Shown piece by piece: positions 1 to 6,679 of a stretch of DNA of 17,198 nucleotides. Position 1 is the first letter of the stretch. Each line of letters starts with the position of its first letter. Position numbers and translations under genes: made by a program. Below the pieces are notes generated by a model. It was not told the DNA's origin and searched no databases. It was given only the letters and a program-made list of their open reading frames with translations. Source of the stretch: Chloroflexota bacterium (GTDB taxonomy: Bacteria; Chloroflexota; Dehalococcoidia; JACQGW01); the NCBI GenBank assembly GCA_016199325.1, contig JACQGW010000241.1, positions 1 to 17,198 on the forward strand, in the 5' to 3' direction.

Positions 1-737
1 TCCTGGCAGACGTCGCAGCCAAAGATGCGATTGCCGAGCAAGGGCCGCAGATCGCGCGGGATGCTGCCGCAGTGCTCGATGGTGAGATAGGCGATGCAGC
101 GCCGGCTGTCGACGACGCCGGGGCCGACGATGGCGCCGGTAGGACATGCCGGCAGACAGCGGTCGCACGTCCCGCAATGGCCGGCGGCAGGGCGGTCGGG
201 CGGCAGCTCCAGGTCGGTGACGATCTCGGCGAGGAAGACCCAACTGCCATGTCGGCGGGTGATGAGGTTGCTGCTCTTGCCGAACCAGCCGATGCCGGAC
301 CGTTGCGCCGCCGCCCGCTCGATCAGGCGGCCGGTATCGACGAAGAGCCGGGCGCCGACGGGCACGCCGGCGCGGCCGCGGAGGCGCTCGACGAGCCGGA
401 CCATCTTTGCCCGAAGAACGTCGTGGTAGTCCGGCCCCCAGGCGTACCGGGCGACCTGGCCGTGGGGCCGGCCCGGCGCCGTGGCGTCGGCGACGCCCTC
501 GGCGTAGTAGGAGCTGGCAAGGCAGATGATCGAGCGCGCCCAGGGGAGGAGATCGCGCGGGCGGGCGGCGAGGCGGGCACGGTCCGCCGAGAACCAGGGC
601 ATCCCGTCCAGGTAGCCGGCACCGATACGCTCGACGACGACCGCCTCGATCTGCGGGAAGGGGTCGGCGGTCGTTATGCCGACCTCGCCGAACCCTTCCG
701 CCAGCGCCAGCTCCCTGATCACATCGGCCAGACTCAC
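1..737 (-). CDS. queG: Epoxyqueuosine reductase QueG, 3' end cut by the window edge
   Basis: QueG reduces epoxyqueuosine to queuosine in tRNA, the last step of queuosine synthesis, using cobalamin and two [4Fe-4S] clusters in the cytoplasm. The visible 245 residues show the conserved DTGRLIERAAAQRSGIGWFGK region with Asp134, which carries the same number as the catalytic Asp of the E. coli enzyme. The ferredoxin-like motif has Cys188, Cys191, Cys194 and Cys198, followed by Cys214, the stretch IGNRIFGCDVCQ-like at 235-245 (here LLGNRIFGCDVCQ), and Cys241 and Cys244. The C-terminal HEAT-like part lies outside the window. I chose the GTG at 737 because AGGTGG sits 5 bases upstream; an in-frame GTG at 746 is possible but would overlap that site. 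Family assignment is very sure. Confidence 0.95.
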   Translation of the reverse strand, partial: MSLADVIRELALAEGFGEVGITTADPFPQIEAVVVERIGAGYLDGMPWFSADRARLAARPRDLLPWARSIICLASSYYAEGVADATAPGRPHGQVARYAWGPDYHDVLRAKMVRLVERLRGRAGVPVGARLFVDTGRLIERAAAQRSGIGWFGKSSNLITRRHGSWVFLAEIVTDLELPPDRPAAGHCGTCDRCLPACPTGAIVGPGVVDSRRCIAYLTIEHCGSIPRDLRPLLGNRIFGCDVCQ

Positions 738-768
738 GTTACCCACCTGATTAACCGCTGCACAGAAA

Positions 769-800
769 GGAGATGCTTCGCTGCGGCTCAGCCTGACAAC
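769..800. repeat. Single-arm copy of a REP-like dispersed repeat
   Basis: This stretch in the queG upstream region matches one arm of the inverted repeat at 4261-4345 closely. Shared blocks include GAGATGCTTCGCT, then CTCAGC and TGAC, with only a few substitutions between. Only one arm is present, so it cannot form the long hairpin. It is noncoding and lies between the start of queG and the end of psuG. Repeats of this type (GATGCTTCGCT...CTCAGCATGAC) are widespread between genes in many bacterial and metagenomic assemblies, which is remembered and not checked here. Confidence 0.7.
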
Positions 801-870
801 GGGGATGGCCAAGCGGCGAACAGCATCTTGCAGCCCTCGATCCCCCGAAGCAGAAACCAGAAACCAGAAA

Positions 871-902
871 CCCCAAACCCCAAACCCCCAACCCTCCAAC
901 CC
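871..902 (-). other. G-quadruplex-like, telomere-like tract on the minus strand
   Basis: The minus strand carries five G runs of 3 to 5 bases (plus-strand C runs at 871-874, 878-881, 885-889, 892-894 and 900-902) separated by 2 to 5 bases, partly as GGGGTTT units. This meets the usual G-quadruplex pattern. It continues toward 851 as CAGAAAC-type units. It lies just downstream of psuG, so the G-rich strand would be in the 3' end of the psuG transcript. It is contiguous with the repeat at 911-935, and the two may be one composite element. Confidence 0.65.
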
Positions 903-910
903 TCTTCTCT

Positions 911-935
911 GCGTCCTCTGCGCCTCTGCGGTTCG
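911..935 (-). repeat. Intergenic repeat, CGCAGAGG variant, 3' of psuG
   Basis: Read on the minus strand it begins CGAACCGCAGAGG and continues as short CGCAGAGG-like units. It starts 9 bases beyond the psuG stop codon. The terminal octamer GCGGTTCG (plus strand 928-935) is shared with the repeats at 1931-1979 and 4417-4459, which carry CGCCAAGA units instead. All three have the same orientation and the same position relative to a gene end. Function unknown. Confidence 0.65.
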
Positions 936-944
936 GATGCGTTC

Positions 945-1871
945 CTACCCCTCGGCCAGAGCGACGGCGATGGCGCCTGCGACGGCGGCGTTCCGCTCGA
1001 GGAGCGCCAGGTTTGCCCGGAGCGTCCGGCCGTCGCTCAGGTCGTGGAGGCGGGCGAGAACGGCGGGCGTCACCTCCCAGCCGCGCCGGCCGCCCGCGTC
1101 GGCCTCCTGGATGGCCTGCTCCAGCCAGCGTTCCAGCTCATCCGGGGGGATCGCCGCGCCGTCGGGCACCGGCACTGCCACGAGGATGGCGCCGTCGAGC
1201 CCCAGCGCCCATTTCGTCCGCGCGACGACGGCGACCTCGGTCGCGCTCGCCACGCGCTCGTCGACCGCCGCCGCAGTCTCACGGCAGTAGAACGCCGGAA
1301 GCCGGTCGGTTTCGTAGCCGAGGATCGGGATACCGAGGGTTTCGAGGACCTCGCGTGTCAGGCGGATGTCCAGGAGCGTCTTGGGCCCGGAGCAGACGAC
1401 GACCAGGTGGGATCGCGCCAGTTCGGCCAGATCGGCCGAGACGTCGAGGGTCTGAGCGGCACCGCGATGGACGCCGCCGATGCCGCCGGTTGCGAATACC
1501 GTGATGCCGGCCAGTGCGGCGAGCGCCAGCGTGGCAGCAACCGTCGTCGCGCCGGCCTGGCCCCTGCTGAGAGCCAGTGGGATGTCCCGACGGCTGACCT
1601 TCCGAACGTGTCCGGCGGTGGCCAGTAGCTCCAGGTCGGCATCGTCCAGGCCGATCCGCACCCGCCCGTCGAGCAGGGCGACGACCGCCGGAACGGCTCC
1701 GGCCCGGCGGACGGCGGCGGCCATCTGCCGTGCGGCAGTCAGGTTGTCGGGCGCCGGCAGGCCGTGGGCGATGACCGCAGACTCCAGCGCGACGACCGGC
1801 CTGCCGGTCTCCAGCGAGCGGGCAACCTCCGGCGCGATAGTGAGGAGATCCCGCAAAGACGCCCGGGTCAT
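945..1871 (-). CDS. psuG: Pseudouridine-5'-phosphate glycosidase
   Basis: PsuG splits the C-C glycosidic bond of pseudouridine 5'-phosphate, giving uracil and ribose 5-phosphate, in pseudouridine breakdown. The 308-residue protein has the family length. Residues matching the known E. coli catalytic set fall at nearly identical positions: Glu30 in VVALESAVIAHGLP, Lys91 in RKVSRRDIP, Lys164 in CSGPKTLLDI, and Asn287 in RANLALLERN. FATGGIGGVHRGA (126-138) is the conserved metal and phosphate region. The open frame runs upstream to 2027, but that extension crosses a dispersed repeat and is not PsuG-like, so I start at the ATG at 1871. The ribosome site is weak (GGGATCCCGGG precedes the ATG). No pseudouridine kinase gene (psuK) is next to it; the MBL hydrolase lies upstream, 118 bases away. 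Confidence 0.93.
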   Translation of the reverse strand: MTRASLRDLLTIAPEVARSLETGRPVVALESAVIAHGLPAPDNLTAARQMAAAVRRAGAVPAVVALLDGRVRIGLDDADLELLATAGHVRKVSRRDIPLALSRGQAGATTVAATLALAALAGITVFATGGIGGVHRGAAQTLDVSADLAELARSHLVVVCSGPKTLLDIRLTREVLETLGIPILGYETDRLPAFYCRETAAAVDERVASATEVAVVARTKWALGLDGAILVAVPVPDGAAIPPDELERWLEQAIQEADAGGRRGWEVTPAVLARLHDLSDGRTLRANLALLERNAAVAGAIAVALAEG

Positions 1872-1930
1872 CCCGGGATCCCAGCCTGGAGCAGTTTCCG
1901 CGAGGGTTCGCTGAGCAAGACCATGACCTT

Positions 1931-1979
1931 CTTGGCGTCTCTCTTGGCGATCTTGGCGTCCTGGCGGTTCGACCTCTCT
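1931..1979 (-). repeat. Intergenic repeat, CGCCAAGA variant, 3' of the MBL hydrolase
   Basis: On the minus strand it reads CGAACCGCCAGGACGCCAAG and continues as CGCCAAGA-like units. It starts within 20 bases of the stop codon at 1990. It shares a long near-identical block with the copy at 4417-4459, including the flanking TCTCTCG. It fills most of the 118-base gap between the hydrolase gene and psuG. Confidence 0.75.
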
Positions 1980-1989
1980 CGAGACCGCG

Positions 1990-2928
1990 TTACGTCGCCC
2001 GCTGTTCAACCGGGAAGACGGCCGCAAGCGCCGTCGGCCGGGCCATCGCCGGAATCTCGCCCGGCGGCGTGGCTAGCCGCGGCCGCAGGCGTTCGACGAC
2101 GGCGGCGACCAGCTCGGCCGGTGGCAATCCGCGGACGGCTTCGATGGCCGCGGCCAGCATCCCGGCGACCTCGGCGCTCTCGTCCAGGAAGCGCCGCACT
2201 TCAGCGCCCTGTCGGACCGGCACACCGTCGTCCTGCGTTGTCCGGTAGGGATGGGCCGTGAGCAGCGTGTCGATCTCGATGCGCCGCAGCCGGTCCATCG
2301 AGGCCATGTACGCCGGCAGGTCGAGCACGATCGGGAAGCCGCCGGGCCCCCAGGCGGCCCCCTGGATGGCATCGCCGGCGACGAGCAGGCGCCCTTCGGG
2401 CCAGTAGTAACAGACGGAGCCGGGGGTGTGGCCGGGCGTGTGGACCGCCCGCAGGTGGACCGGCCCGCAGTCGAATTCGTCCCCGTCGGAGACCGATCCG
2501 TCGATGGGTGCCACCGCCATCAACTGGACATATGCTGCCGGACCGCGGACGGCGGCCGAGTCGTCCAGGCCGGCCAGTCGGAGCCAGCGGCCGGTCAGCG
2601 CTTCATAGTGGTAGAGGGGATCTTCGGCCTGACGGCGGTCGGCCGGGTGGATCCAGAGCTGGGCGCCGCTGGCCGCCTTGACGGGGCCGTTGCCGCCGGC
2701 GTGGTCGATATGGCCGTGGGTGAGCAGGACGCGCCGGACGTCGGCAAGGCTCCGACCGACCTGCGCCAGGTACGGGGCGAGCGTCTCCGCCGGGACCTGC
2801 GCCACGCCGCTGTCGATCAGCGTGATGCCGGCCGGATCGTCGGCGCGCTCGGGGATGATCGCGGTCACGTGGACGACTGAAGCGCCGAACGGGCAACGGA
2901 TGTGGTGGATGCCGGGGGCGATCTCCAT
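1990..2928 (-). CDS. MBL-fold metallo-hydrolase, substrate unknown
   Basis: This 312-residue protein is a metallo-beta-lactamase-fold hydrolase, probably cytoplasmic since no signal peptide is visible. The metal-binding set is complete: His71, His73, Asp75 and His76 in LLTHGHIDHAGG, His167 in HTPGHTPGS, Asp186 in LLVAGDAI, and His226 in LLTAHP. The C-terminal third is helical and lacks recognisable beta-lactamase or lactonase signatures, so the substrate cannot be named; glyoxalase II-like, lactonase-like or phosphodiester-type activities are all possible. I chose the ATG at 2928 because AGAGGA lies 6 bases upstream; an in-frame GTG at 2961 has no ribosome site. An extended -10 promoter and a small leader frame lie upstream. 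Confidence 0.85.
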   Translation of the reverse strand: MEIAPGIHHIRCPFGASVVHVTAIIPERADDPAGITLIDSGVAQVPAETLAPYLAQVGRSLADVRRVLLTHGHIDHAGGNGPVKAASGAQLWIHPADRRQAEDPLYHYEALTGRWLRLAGLDDSAAVRGPAAYVQLMAVAPIDGSVSDGDEFDCGPVHLRAVHTPGHTPGSVCYYWPEGRLLVAGDAIQGAAWGPGGFPIVLDLPAYMASMDRLRRIEIDTLLTAHPYRTTQDDGVPVRQGAEVRRFLDESAEVAGMLAAAIEAVRGLPPAELVAAVVERLRPRLATPPGEIPAMARPTALAAVFPVEQRAT

Positions 2929-2964
2929 AGGTGTTCCTCTTCTCTCCAGATAGTAGCCCACCGT

Positions 2965-3015
2965 TCAGCCGAAGATGTCGGCGACGGTGAACCGGCGGCG
3001 GCGTGGCTGGATCAT
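2965..3015 (-). CDS. Possible 16-residue leader peptide upstream of the MBL hydrolase
   Basis: A short frame encodes MIQPRRRRFTVADIFG. GGAGGT lies 8 bases before its ATG, and a TATAAT element is about 22 bases upstream, so it would be the first frame in the message. It carries four consecutive arginines. It ends 36 bases before the hydrolase start. It may be a regulatory leader, a tiny protein or chance. I do not recognise it. Confidence 0.35.
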   Translation of the reverse strand: MIQPRRRRFTVADIFG

Positions 3016-3036
3016 TATGGCGGACCTCCAGGCGCC

Positions 3037-3045
3037 ATTATATCA
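3037..3045 (-). promoter_or_regulatory. Extended -10 promoter for the MBL hydrolase
   Basis: On the minus strand the site reads TGATATAAT, a perfect TATAAT with the TGn extension. No good -35 hexamer stands at 16 to 18 bases, which is tolerated by extended -10 promoters. Transcription would begin near 3030, giving a leader of about 100 bases before the hydrolase start at 2928. Confidence 0.5.
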
Positions 3046-3097
3046 TCCGAACCAGGGATCTTGACGAGTCTGGACGCAAGCCGTACCGTAGGCGCTC

Positions 3098-3105
3098 AAG
3101 GAGGT
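3098..3105 (+). promoter_or_regulatory. Ribosome binding site that sets a TTG start
   Basis: AAGGAGGT is a near-perfect anti-16S match. It overlaps the in-frame GTG at 3104, ruling that out as the start, and stands 4 bases before the TTG at 3110. Confidence 0.7.
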
Positions 3106-3109
3106 GCGG

Positions 3110-3874
3110 TTGTCCAAGCCCTCGGCTCTTGGCCACCAGACCATCGGTCGCTCGCCCGCCGTGCAGGCGAGTCCGATCCCGCTGACGTTTCGCGTCTTCT
3201 CCGCTTACACGGCCTACTGGGCCATCGCGCTTGCGGTGGACGCGCAGAGGCAGGGCATCGGTTGGCAACTGGCGATTGGCGTCTCGACGTGGGCCTTCCT
3301 GGGCGTTACCCTCGTGCGAGCGACAGCGACCGAGCGGACACAGACGATCACGATGGTCGGCGTTGCGACCATCTGTGAGTGCATCGGCTCGCTGCTCTGG
3401 GGCGCCTACGATTACCAGTACGGGAACATCCCCAGCTACGTGCCGCCCGGCCACGGGCTCTTCTACCTGACGGCCAGACGGCTCGCCGCCCATCCCTGGC
3501 TGGTCCACCGGGCCGGCACCGTCGTCACGGCCGTCTTCGTCGCCAGCGGACTCTGGAGCCTCCGCGGCGTGCTGCCGGGCTGGCAGCCGGACCTGCTCGG
3601 CCTGCTGACGTGGCTCGTGCTGGCGCGCTTCCTTCGCTGGGGCAGGAACCCCCTCTTCTACGCCGTCAGCTTCGTCGCGACGATGGGCCTGGAGTACTTC
3701 GGGACGAGCGTGGGGACCTGGAGCTGGAACCCCATCGTGCCGTACACCGGCATCTCGGCCGGCAACCCGCCGTCGGCCATCGGCGCCGCCTACTGCGTGA
3801 TGGACAGCATCGCCACGCGCCTCGCCACGGTCGCCGGCCGGCTGGCACAACGCCTGCGGCGCCCGGGCGCGTAG
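3110..3874 (+). CDS. Multi-pass membrane protein of unknown function
   Basis: The 254-residue protein has six or seven hydrophobic segments (about 28-45, 51-68, 81-98, 126-141, 151-165, 172-190 and 200-218). Unlike a simple transporter, it has polar motifs within or next to membrane segments: Glu90 in TICECIGS, GNIPSYVPPGHGLFYL (95-110, with His105), Glu175 in LEYFGTSVGTWSWNP, and NPPSAIGAAYCVMD (199-212). These look like conserved active-site residues. The EYFGTxxGxWxW run faintly recalls CruF-like carotenoid enzymes, but I would not name it. The start is TTG at 3110, chosen from the AAGGAGGT site. A weak TTGACG (3061) and TACCGT (3084) pair could be its promoter. The antitoxin gene follows after 26 bases. 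Confidence 0.75.
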   Translation: MSKPSALGHQTIGRSPAVQASPIPLTFRVFSAYTAYWAIALAVDAQRQGIGWQLAIGVSTWAFLGVTLVRATATERTQTITMVGVATICECIGSLLWGAYDYQYGNIPSYVPPGHGLFYLTARRLAAHPWLVHRAGTVVTAVFVASGLWSLRGVLPGWQPDLLGLLTWLVLARFLRWGRNPLFYAVSFVATMGLEYFGTSVGTWSWNPIVPYTGISAGNPPSAIGAAYCVMDSIATRLATVAGRLAQRLRRPGA

Positions 3875-3900
3875 ACGATTCTGAGACAGGGAGGAGATTG

Positions 3901-4194
3901 ATGCCAACAGTGCGGATCACAGAGGAGACTCGGGCAGCCCTTTGGGAATTGGCTCGTCAGACCGGCCAACCGATGCAGGAGCTGCTGGCCAGGGCCGTCG
4001 AAGCGTATCGGCGGCAGCGCATCCTGGAACAGACCAACGCTGCCTATGCGGCGCTCCGTGCGAACCCGGCAGCCTGGCAGGAGGAACATCAGGAACGGGC
4101 GGCCTGGAACGCTACTCTGGCCGACGGCTTGGACGGCGACTCCGAGAGCAATGTGTCAACCGAGGGTGGCGTCGAATCCGACCCGCGACCGTGA
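3901..4194 (+). CDS. MazE-like / ribbon-helix-helix antitoxin
   Basis: The 97-residue protein begins MPTVRITEETRAALWELA, a DNA-binding N-terminus of the kind found in antitoxins that pair with MazF-type RNases. The segment 16-40 (TGQPMQELLARAVEAYRRQ) is helical. The C-terminal half (41-75, ILEQTNAAYAALRANPAAW onward) is the usual toxin-wrapping tail. It has a clear GGAGG site before the ATG. Normally the toxin gene starts at or inside the end of the antitoxin gene; here only a decayed remnant is found in that place. The last 20 or so residues (after LADGLDGD) look like read-through beyond the family's usual end. Confidence 0.75.
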   Translation: MPTVRITEETRAALWELARQTGQPMQELLARAVEAYRRQRILEQTNAAYAALRANPAAWQEEHQERAAWNATLADGLDGDSESNVSTEGGVESDPRP

Positions 4195-4279
4195 GGGTTC
4201 GGTCCCCGCACTGTCCAGGTGGTGCATCCGGCAAGTTACACGCGGATCCGGACGCCCCGTCCGTCATGCTGAGGCGTAG
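4151..4279 (+). pseudogene. Probable remnant of a MazF-type toxin gene
   Basis: In the frame that overlaps the antitoxin's end, an ATG at 4151 opens MCQPRVASNPTRDREGSVPAL. MazF toxins begin with a run of the type VDLNPTRGxEQxGxRPALV. The NPTR, the following R-E and the PAL are kept in order, with about two residues missing between them, and then similarity stops. The frame runs on into the inverted repeat at 4261-4345 and ends at 4279, giving about 42 residues against roughly 110 in a complete toxin. I infer a broken toxin, truncated near the repeat. The match is short, so chance is not excluded. Confidence 0.45.
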
Positions 4280-4345
4280 CGAAGCATCTCCCCGGCCTGG
4301 ACCAGCAGCGTCCGGGAGATGCTTCGCTACGCCTCAGCATGACGG
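4261..4345. repeat. 32-bp perfect inverted repeat (long stem-loop)
   Basis: The arms at 4261-4292 and 4314-4345 are exact reverse complements, with a 21-base loop that can itself pair weakly (GGAC with GTCC). The left arm begins CCGTCATGCTGAGG and ends CATCTCCC. There is no T tract on either side. It lies between the convergent ends of the antitoxin locus (plus) and the glycosyltransferase operon (minus), where it could stop or stabilise transcripts from both sides. A single-arm relative is at 769-800. Confidence 0.9.
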
Positions 4346-4416
4346 TGGACGGGCCAGCCAATCTCCAACGGACTTGACGGATGCGCCACCAAGCAAGCGA
4401 GTAACATTCTCGGCAT

Positions 4417-4459
4417 CTTGCTAGGCGATCTTGGCGTCTTGGCGGTTCGATGTCTCTCG
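4417..4459 (-). repeat. Intergenic repeat, CGCCAAGA variant, 3' of the operon
   Basis: This is the third copy of the family also found at 911-935 and 1931-1979. It shares GGCGATCTTGGCGTC and TGGCGGTTCGA (plus-strand reading) with the copy at 1931-1979. It begins 8 bases beyond the stop codon at 4468, in the same orientation to the gene as the other two copies. Confidence 0.75.
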
Positions 4460-4467
4460 GCACCGCT

Positions 4468-5607
4468 CTAGAGCCCCACCCGTTTGAGCATATTGCCGAG
4501 GACGAGGTCGGAGTCGAAGTACGCCTCCGCGAGTTGCCGGGCGGCGTGACAATGGCGGAGATAGTTGCCGTCAATTGCCTCGATGCCGGCGACCGCTTCC
4601 GCGACCGTCTGAAACGTCAGCAGCCCCTTGCCGGTTGGCAGGCGCCACTCGAAGCCGGTCGACTGCACCAGGGCGGGCTTGCCGGAGGCCAGATACGTGG
4701 CCGTCCGGTCGCTGACCCAGCCGCTGTTCGCCCTGACGTAGCCCGTCTTGGCAACGCTGAGCTCGGCACGGGAGAACTGGATGAACTCCCGGTAGCTCTG
4801 CGGATCCCCGGCGACGAGGTACGGTTCGCGCACGTGCCAGTTGTGGCCGACCAGCAGCCCGAGGTCTTCGTGGTCCTCGTAGCCGATGCAGAGGGCGATC
4901 TCGATCCGCTGCTTGACCTCGGTCGGCACGCGGAGGAAACGGACGAACTCGTCGCGCTTGCCGCCGTAGTACTGGCCGTCGAAGATGGCCTTCTGTTTGC
5001 GGTTCCGCCAATCGGCGATACTCGAGAACCGCTCGCTACGCTCGTCGACGCACGGCGGCCAGTAGTCGAGGACGACCGGCGGCAGCATAGGCTCCCAGGG
5101 AATGCCCAGGAGTGGGATGGCGAACTCCGGCCGCCCGACGTTCTGGCCCACGGTGAAGAAGAAGTTGTGGCGATCGATCCCCATGTCCGTCTGGTGGATC
5201 CAGATGTGGGTGAAGCCGGGGTCGAGGTCGACGTAGACCCGGCGTGGAATCCGCATCAGGGGGGAGTCCGGCGGCAGGTAGCCGTTGATGTTGACCAGGA
5301 GATCCGCTTCGCCGGCCAGGCGATCAAGCTGGCTCGCGGTCAGGCCGAAGGATCGCTCGCCGTTGTCATAGACGACGCAGGCGCGATCGTGGACGCCAAA
5401 ATCCCGGGCGGTGCGCTCGAACCTCGCCATGAGGTAGTCGAGGCTGTGGTGGTGCTTGTGCGGGTCGATGGCGCGCAGGTGGTCCACCCAGAACGTCTCC
5501 AGGCCGAGCTTTCGGAAGCCGAGCACGTATTGCAGGTGGGCCCAGGTATTGCCCGCAAACTCCGGCAAGCGGGAGACGTTCCGCGTCCCGACGACGACGG
5601 TGGCCAT
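4468..5607 (-). CDS. GT-B-like glycosyltransferase, last gene of the operon
   Basis: This 379-residue cytoplasmic protein resembles GT-B-fold glycosyltransferases. The N-terminal half starts MATVVVGTRNVSRLPEFAGN and includes the segment QYVLGFRKLGLETFWVDHL, typical of the acceptor-side Rossmann fold. The C-terminal half has SGWVSDRTATYLASGKPALV (285-304), the usual donor-site region in which a Glu or Asp near such a turn contacts the sugar nucleotide. Donor and acceptor cannot be named. The ATG at 5607 follows GGAGGG and lies 3 bases beyond the stop of the upstream kinase gene, so translation is probably coupled. No signal peptide or membrane segment is seen. An uncharacterised family sharing this fold is the safest call. 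Confidence 0.7.
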   Translation of the reverse strand: MATVVVGTRNVSRLPEFAGNTWAHLQYVLGFRKLGLETFWVDHLRAIDPHKHHHSLDYLMARFERTARDFGVHDRACVVYDNGERSFGLTASQLDRLAGEADLLVNINGYLPPDSPLMRIPRRVYVDLDPGFTHIWIHQTDMGIDRHNFFFTVGQNVGRPEFAIPLLGIPWEPMLPPVVLDYWPPCVDERSERFSSIADWRNRKQKAIFDGQYYGGKRDEFVRFLRVPTEVKQRIEIALCIGYEDHEDLGLLVGHNWHVREPYLVAGDPQSYREFIQFSRAELSVAKTGYVRANSGWVSDRTATYLASGKPALVQSTGFEWRLPTGKGLLTFQTVAEAVAGIEAIDGNYLRHCHAARQLAEAYFDSDLVLGNMLKRVGL

Positions 5608-5610
5608 CGC

Positions 5611-6666
5611 TCATCCCTCCCGCTCAAGGGGGAGCACCGGTTCGACCATCTCGAACCACCGGTCGAGCATGGCGAGGTGCTCGAACCCCCAGTCGACGTG
5701 GCCGTCCAGCACGGCAATCGCCGGCCAGATCACCCGGTTTGCCAATCGCGCGTATTCGGCCGTCTCAAACAGGCCGTTCAGGACGGCGGCGGCCGGCGGC
5801 ATCCAGCCCCCACGGCCCACCGCACGGGAGTACAGGTCGAGGACCCACCGGCGCTCGCGCGCCGGAAATCGAGAGAGAAAGGTCGAGAGGTCGTAGCTCA
5901 CCGGCCCGACACCCACGTGGTCCCAGTCGATGAGCCGTGCGTGCAGCCCGCCGTCGGCGGGAACGACCAGCGCGTTGGTGTTCCAGAGGTCGCCGTGAAG
6001 CATCGTCTCCGGGCCTCCCCAGTCCGCCAGCACCCGCGCTCGCTCCGGCTGCTCGTCAAGGAGCCGGCGCAGTCGGTCGAGCACGCGTTCCCGGACGGCA
6101 AGGTGTTCCGCCGAGAGCTCGACGGCCGGCGGACGGAGCGCGCGGAGACTGTTGATGGCGTCGCGGACGTTGGACGCATAGAACGAGATCCCGAAGTCGT
6201 CGCCGTACAGGCGGCACTCCGGAAGCAGAGCATGTCCGACAAACCGCGTATGGATCCTGGCGATCAGCGCGACCGCCGCTTCGACTCGCTTCGGGTCCGG
6301 CTGCTTGGCCTCCAGTGCACAGTCGCCGAGGTCCTGGTAGACGTGCCAGACGCAGCGGCCGCTGCGCTCGGCCGCAACGCCGACGATGGGCGGGCCGCCC
6401 TGGCTCAAGTCGATGGCCGGCAGCCAGCGGGTCGCCACCAACTGGTTGCGCTGCGCGATGCCGGGATTCAGCCGCTTGACGATCAGGGAGCGGTCCCGAC
6501 CGCCGACGGTGAATCCCAGGCGGTAGACAAACCTCGCCAACTGGTGCTCGCCGGTCAGCCTGCCCGTTCCATCGTTGCCCCCCAGCAGTTCCGACACCAC
6601 CTCGCGGAGCTCGGCCAGGCCCTCCTGGCCGCTGCTCGCCAGGACGTCGTGCAGCCCTGTGATCAT
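5611..6666 (-). CDS. APH-fold small-molecule kinase (third in the operon)
   Basis: The 351-residue protein belongs to the aminoglycoside phosphotransferase/choline kinase superfamily, which passes phosphate from ATP or GTP to hydroxyl groups on small molecules. Key residues are present: Lys64 in LIVKRL (nucleotide), the catalytic loop LHGDLWNTNALV with His224, Asp226 and Asn231, and Asp247 in LIDWDHVGVGPVSYDL (metal). The frame opens with ATG at 6672, but AAGGGAGG abuts that codon, so the ATG at 6666, 6 bases from the site, is the likelier start. The gap to the upstream kinase gene is 13 bases. Substrate unknown; the operon context favours a sugar or sugar-linked intermediate over an antibiotic. 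Confidence 0.82.
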   Translation of the reverse strand: MITGLHDVLASSGQEGLAELREVVSELLGGNDGTGRLTGEHQLARFVYRLGFTVGGRDRSLIVKRLNPGIAQRNQLVATRWLPAIDLSQGGPPIVGVAAERSGRCVWHVYQDLGDCALEAKQPDPKRVEAAVALIARIHTRFVGHALLPECRLYGDDFGISFYASNVRDAINSLRALRPPAVELSAEHLAVRERVLDRLRRLLDEQPERARVLADWGGPETMLHGDLWNTNALVVPADGGLHARLIDWDHVGVGPVSYDLSTFLSRFPARERRWVLDLYSRAVGRGGWMPPAAAVLNGLFETAEYARLANRVIWPAIAVLDGHVDWGFEHLAMLDRWFEMVEPVLPLEREG

Positions 6667-6679
6667 CCGCATCCTCCCT

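Noticed and set aside
851..935. CRISPR array
   Set aside because: The units are short, contiguous and lack spacers.
72..1628. Long plus-strand frame opposite queG and psuG
   Set aside because: It is antisense to two well-supported enzymes, has no domain-like sequence, and runs through intergenic repeats.
1872..2027. N-terminal extension of PsuG
   Set aside because: It encodes part of a dispersed repeat, is unlike PsuG, and overlaps the MBL hydrolase gene; the ATG at 1871 gives the family's length.
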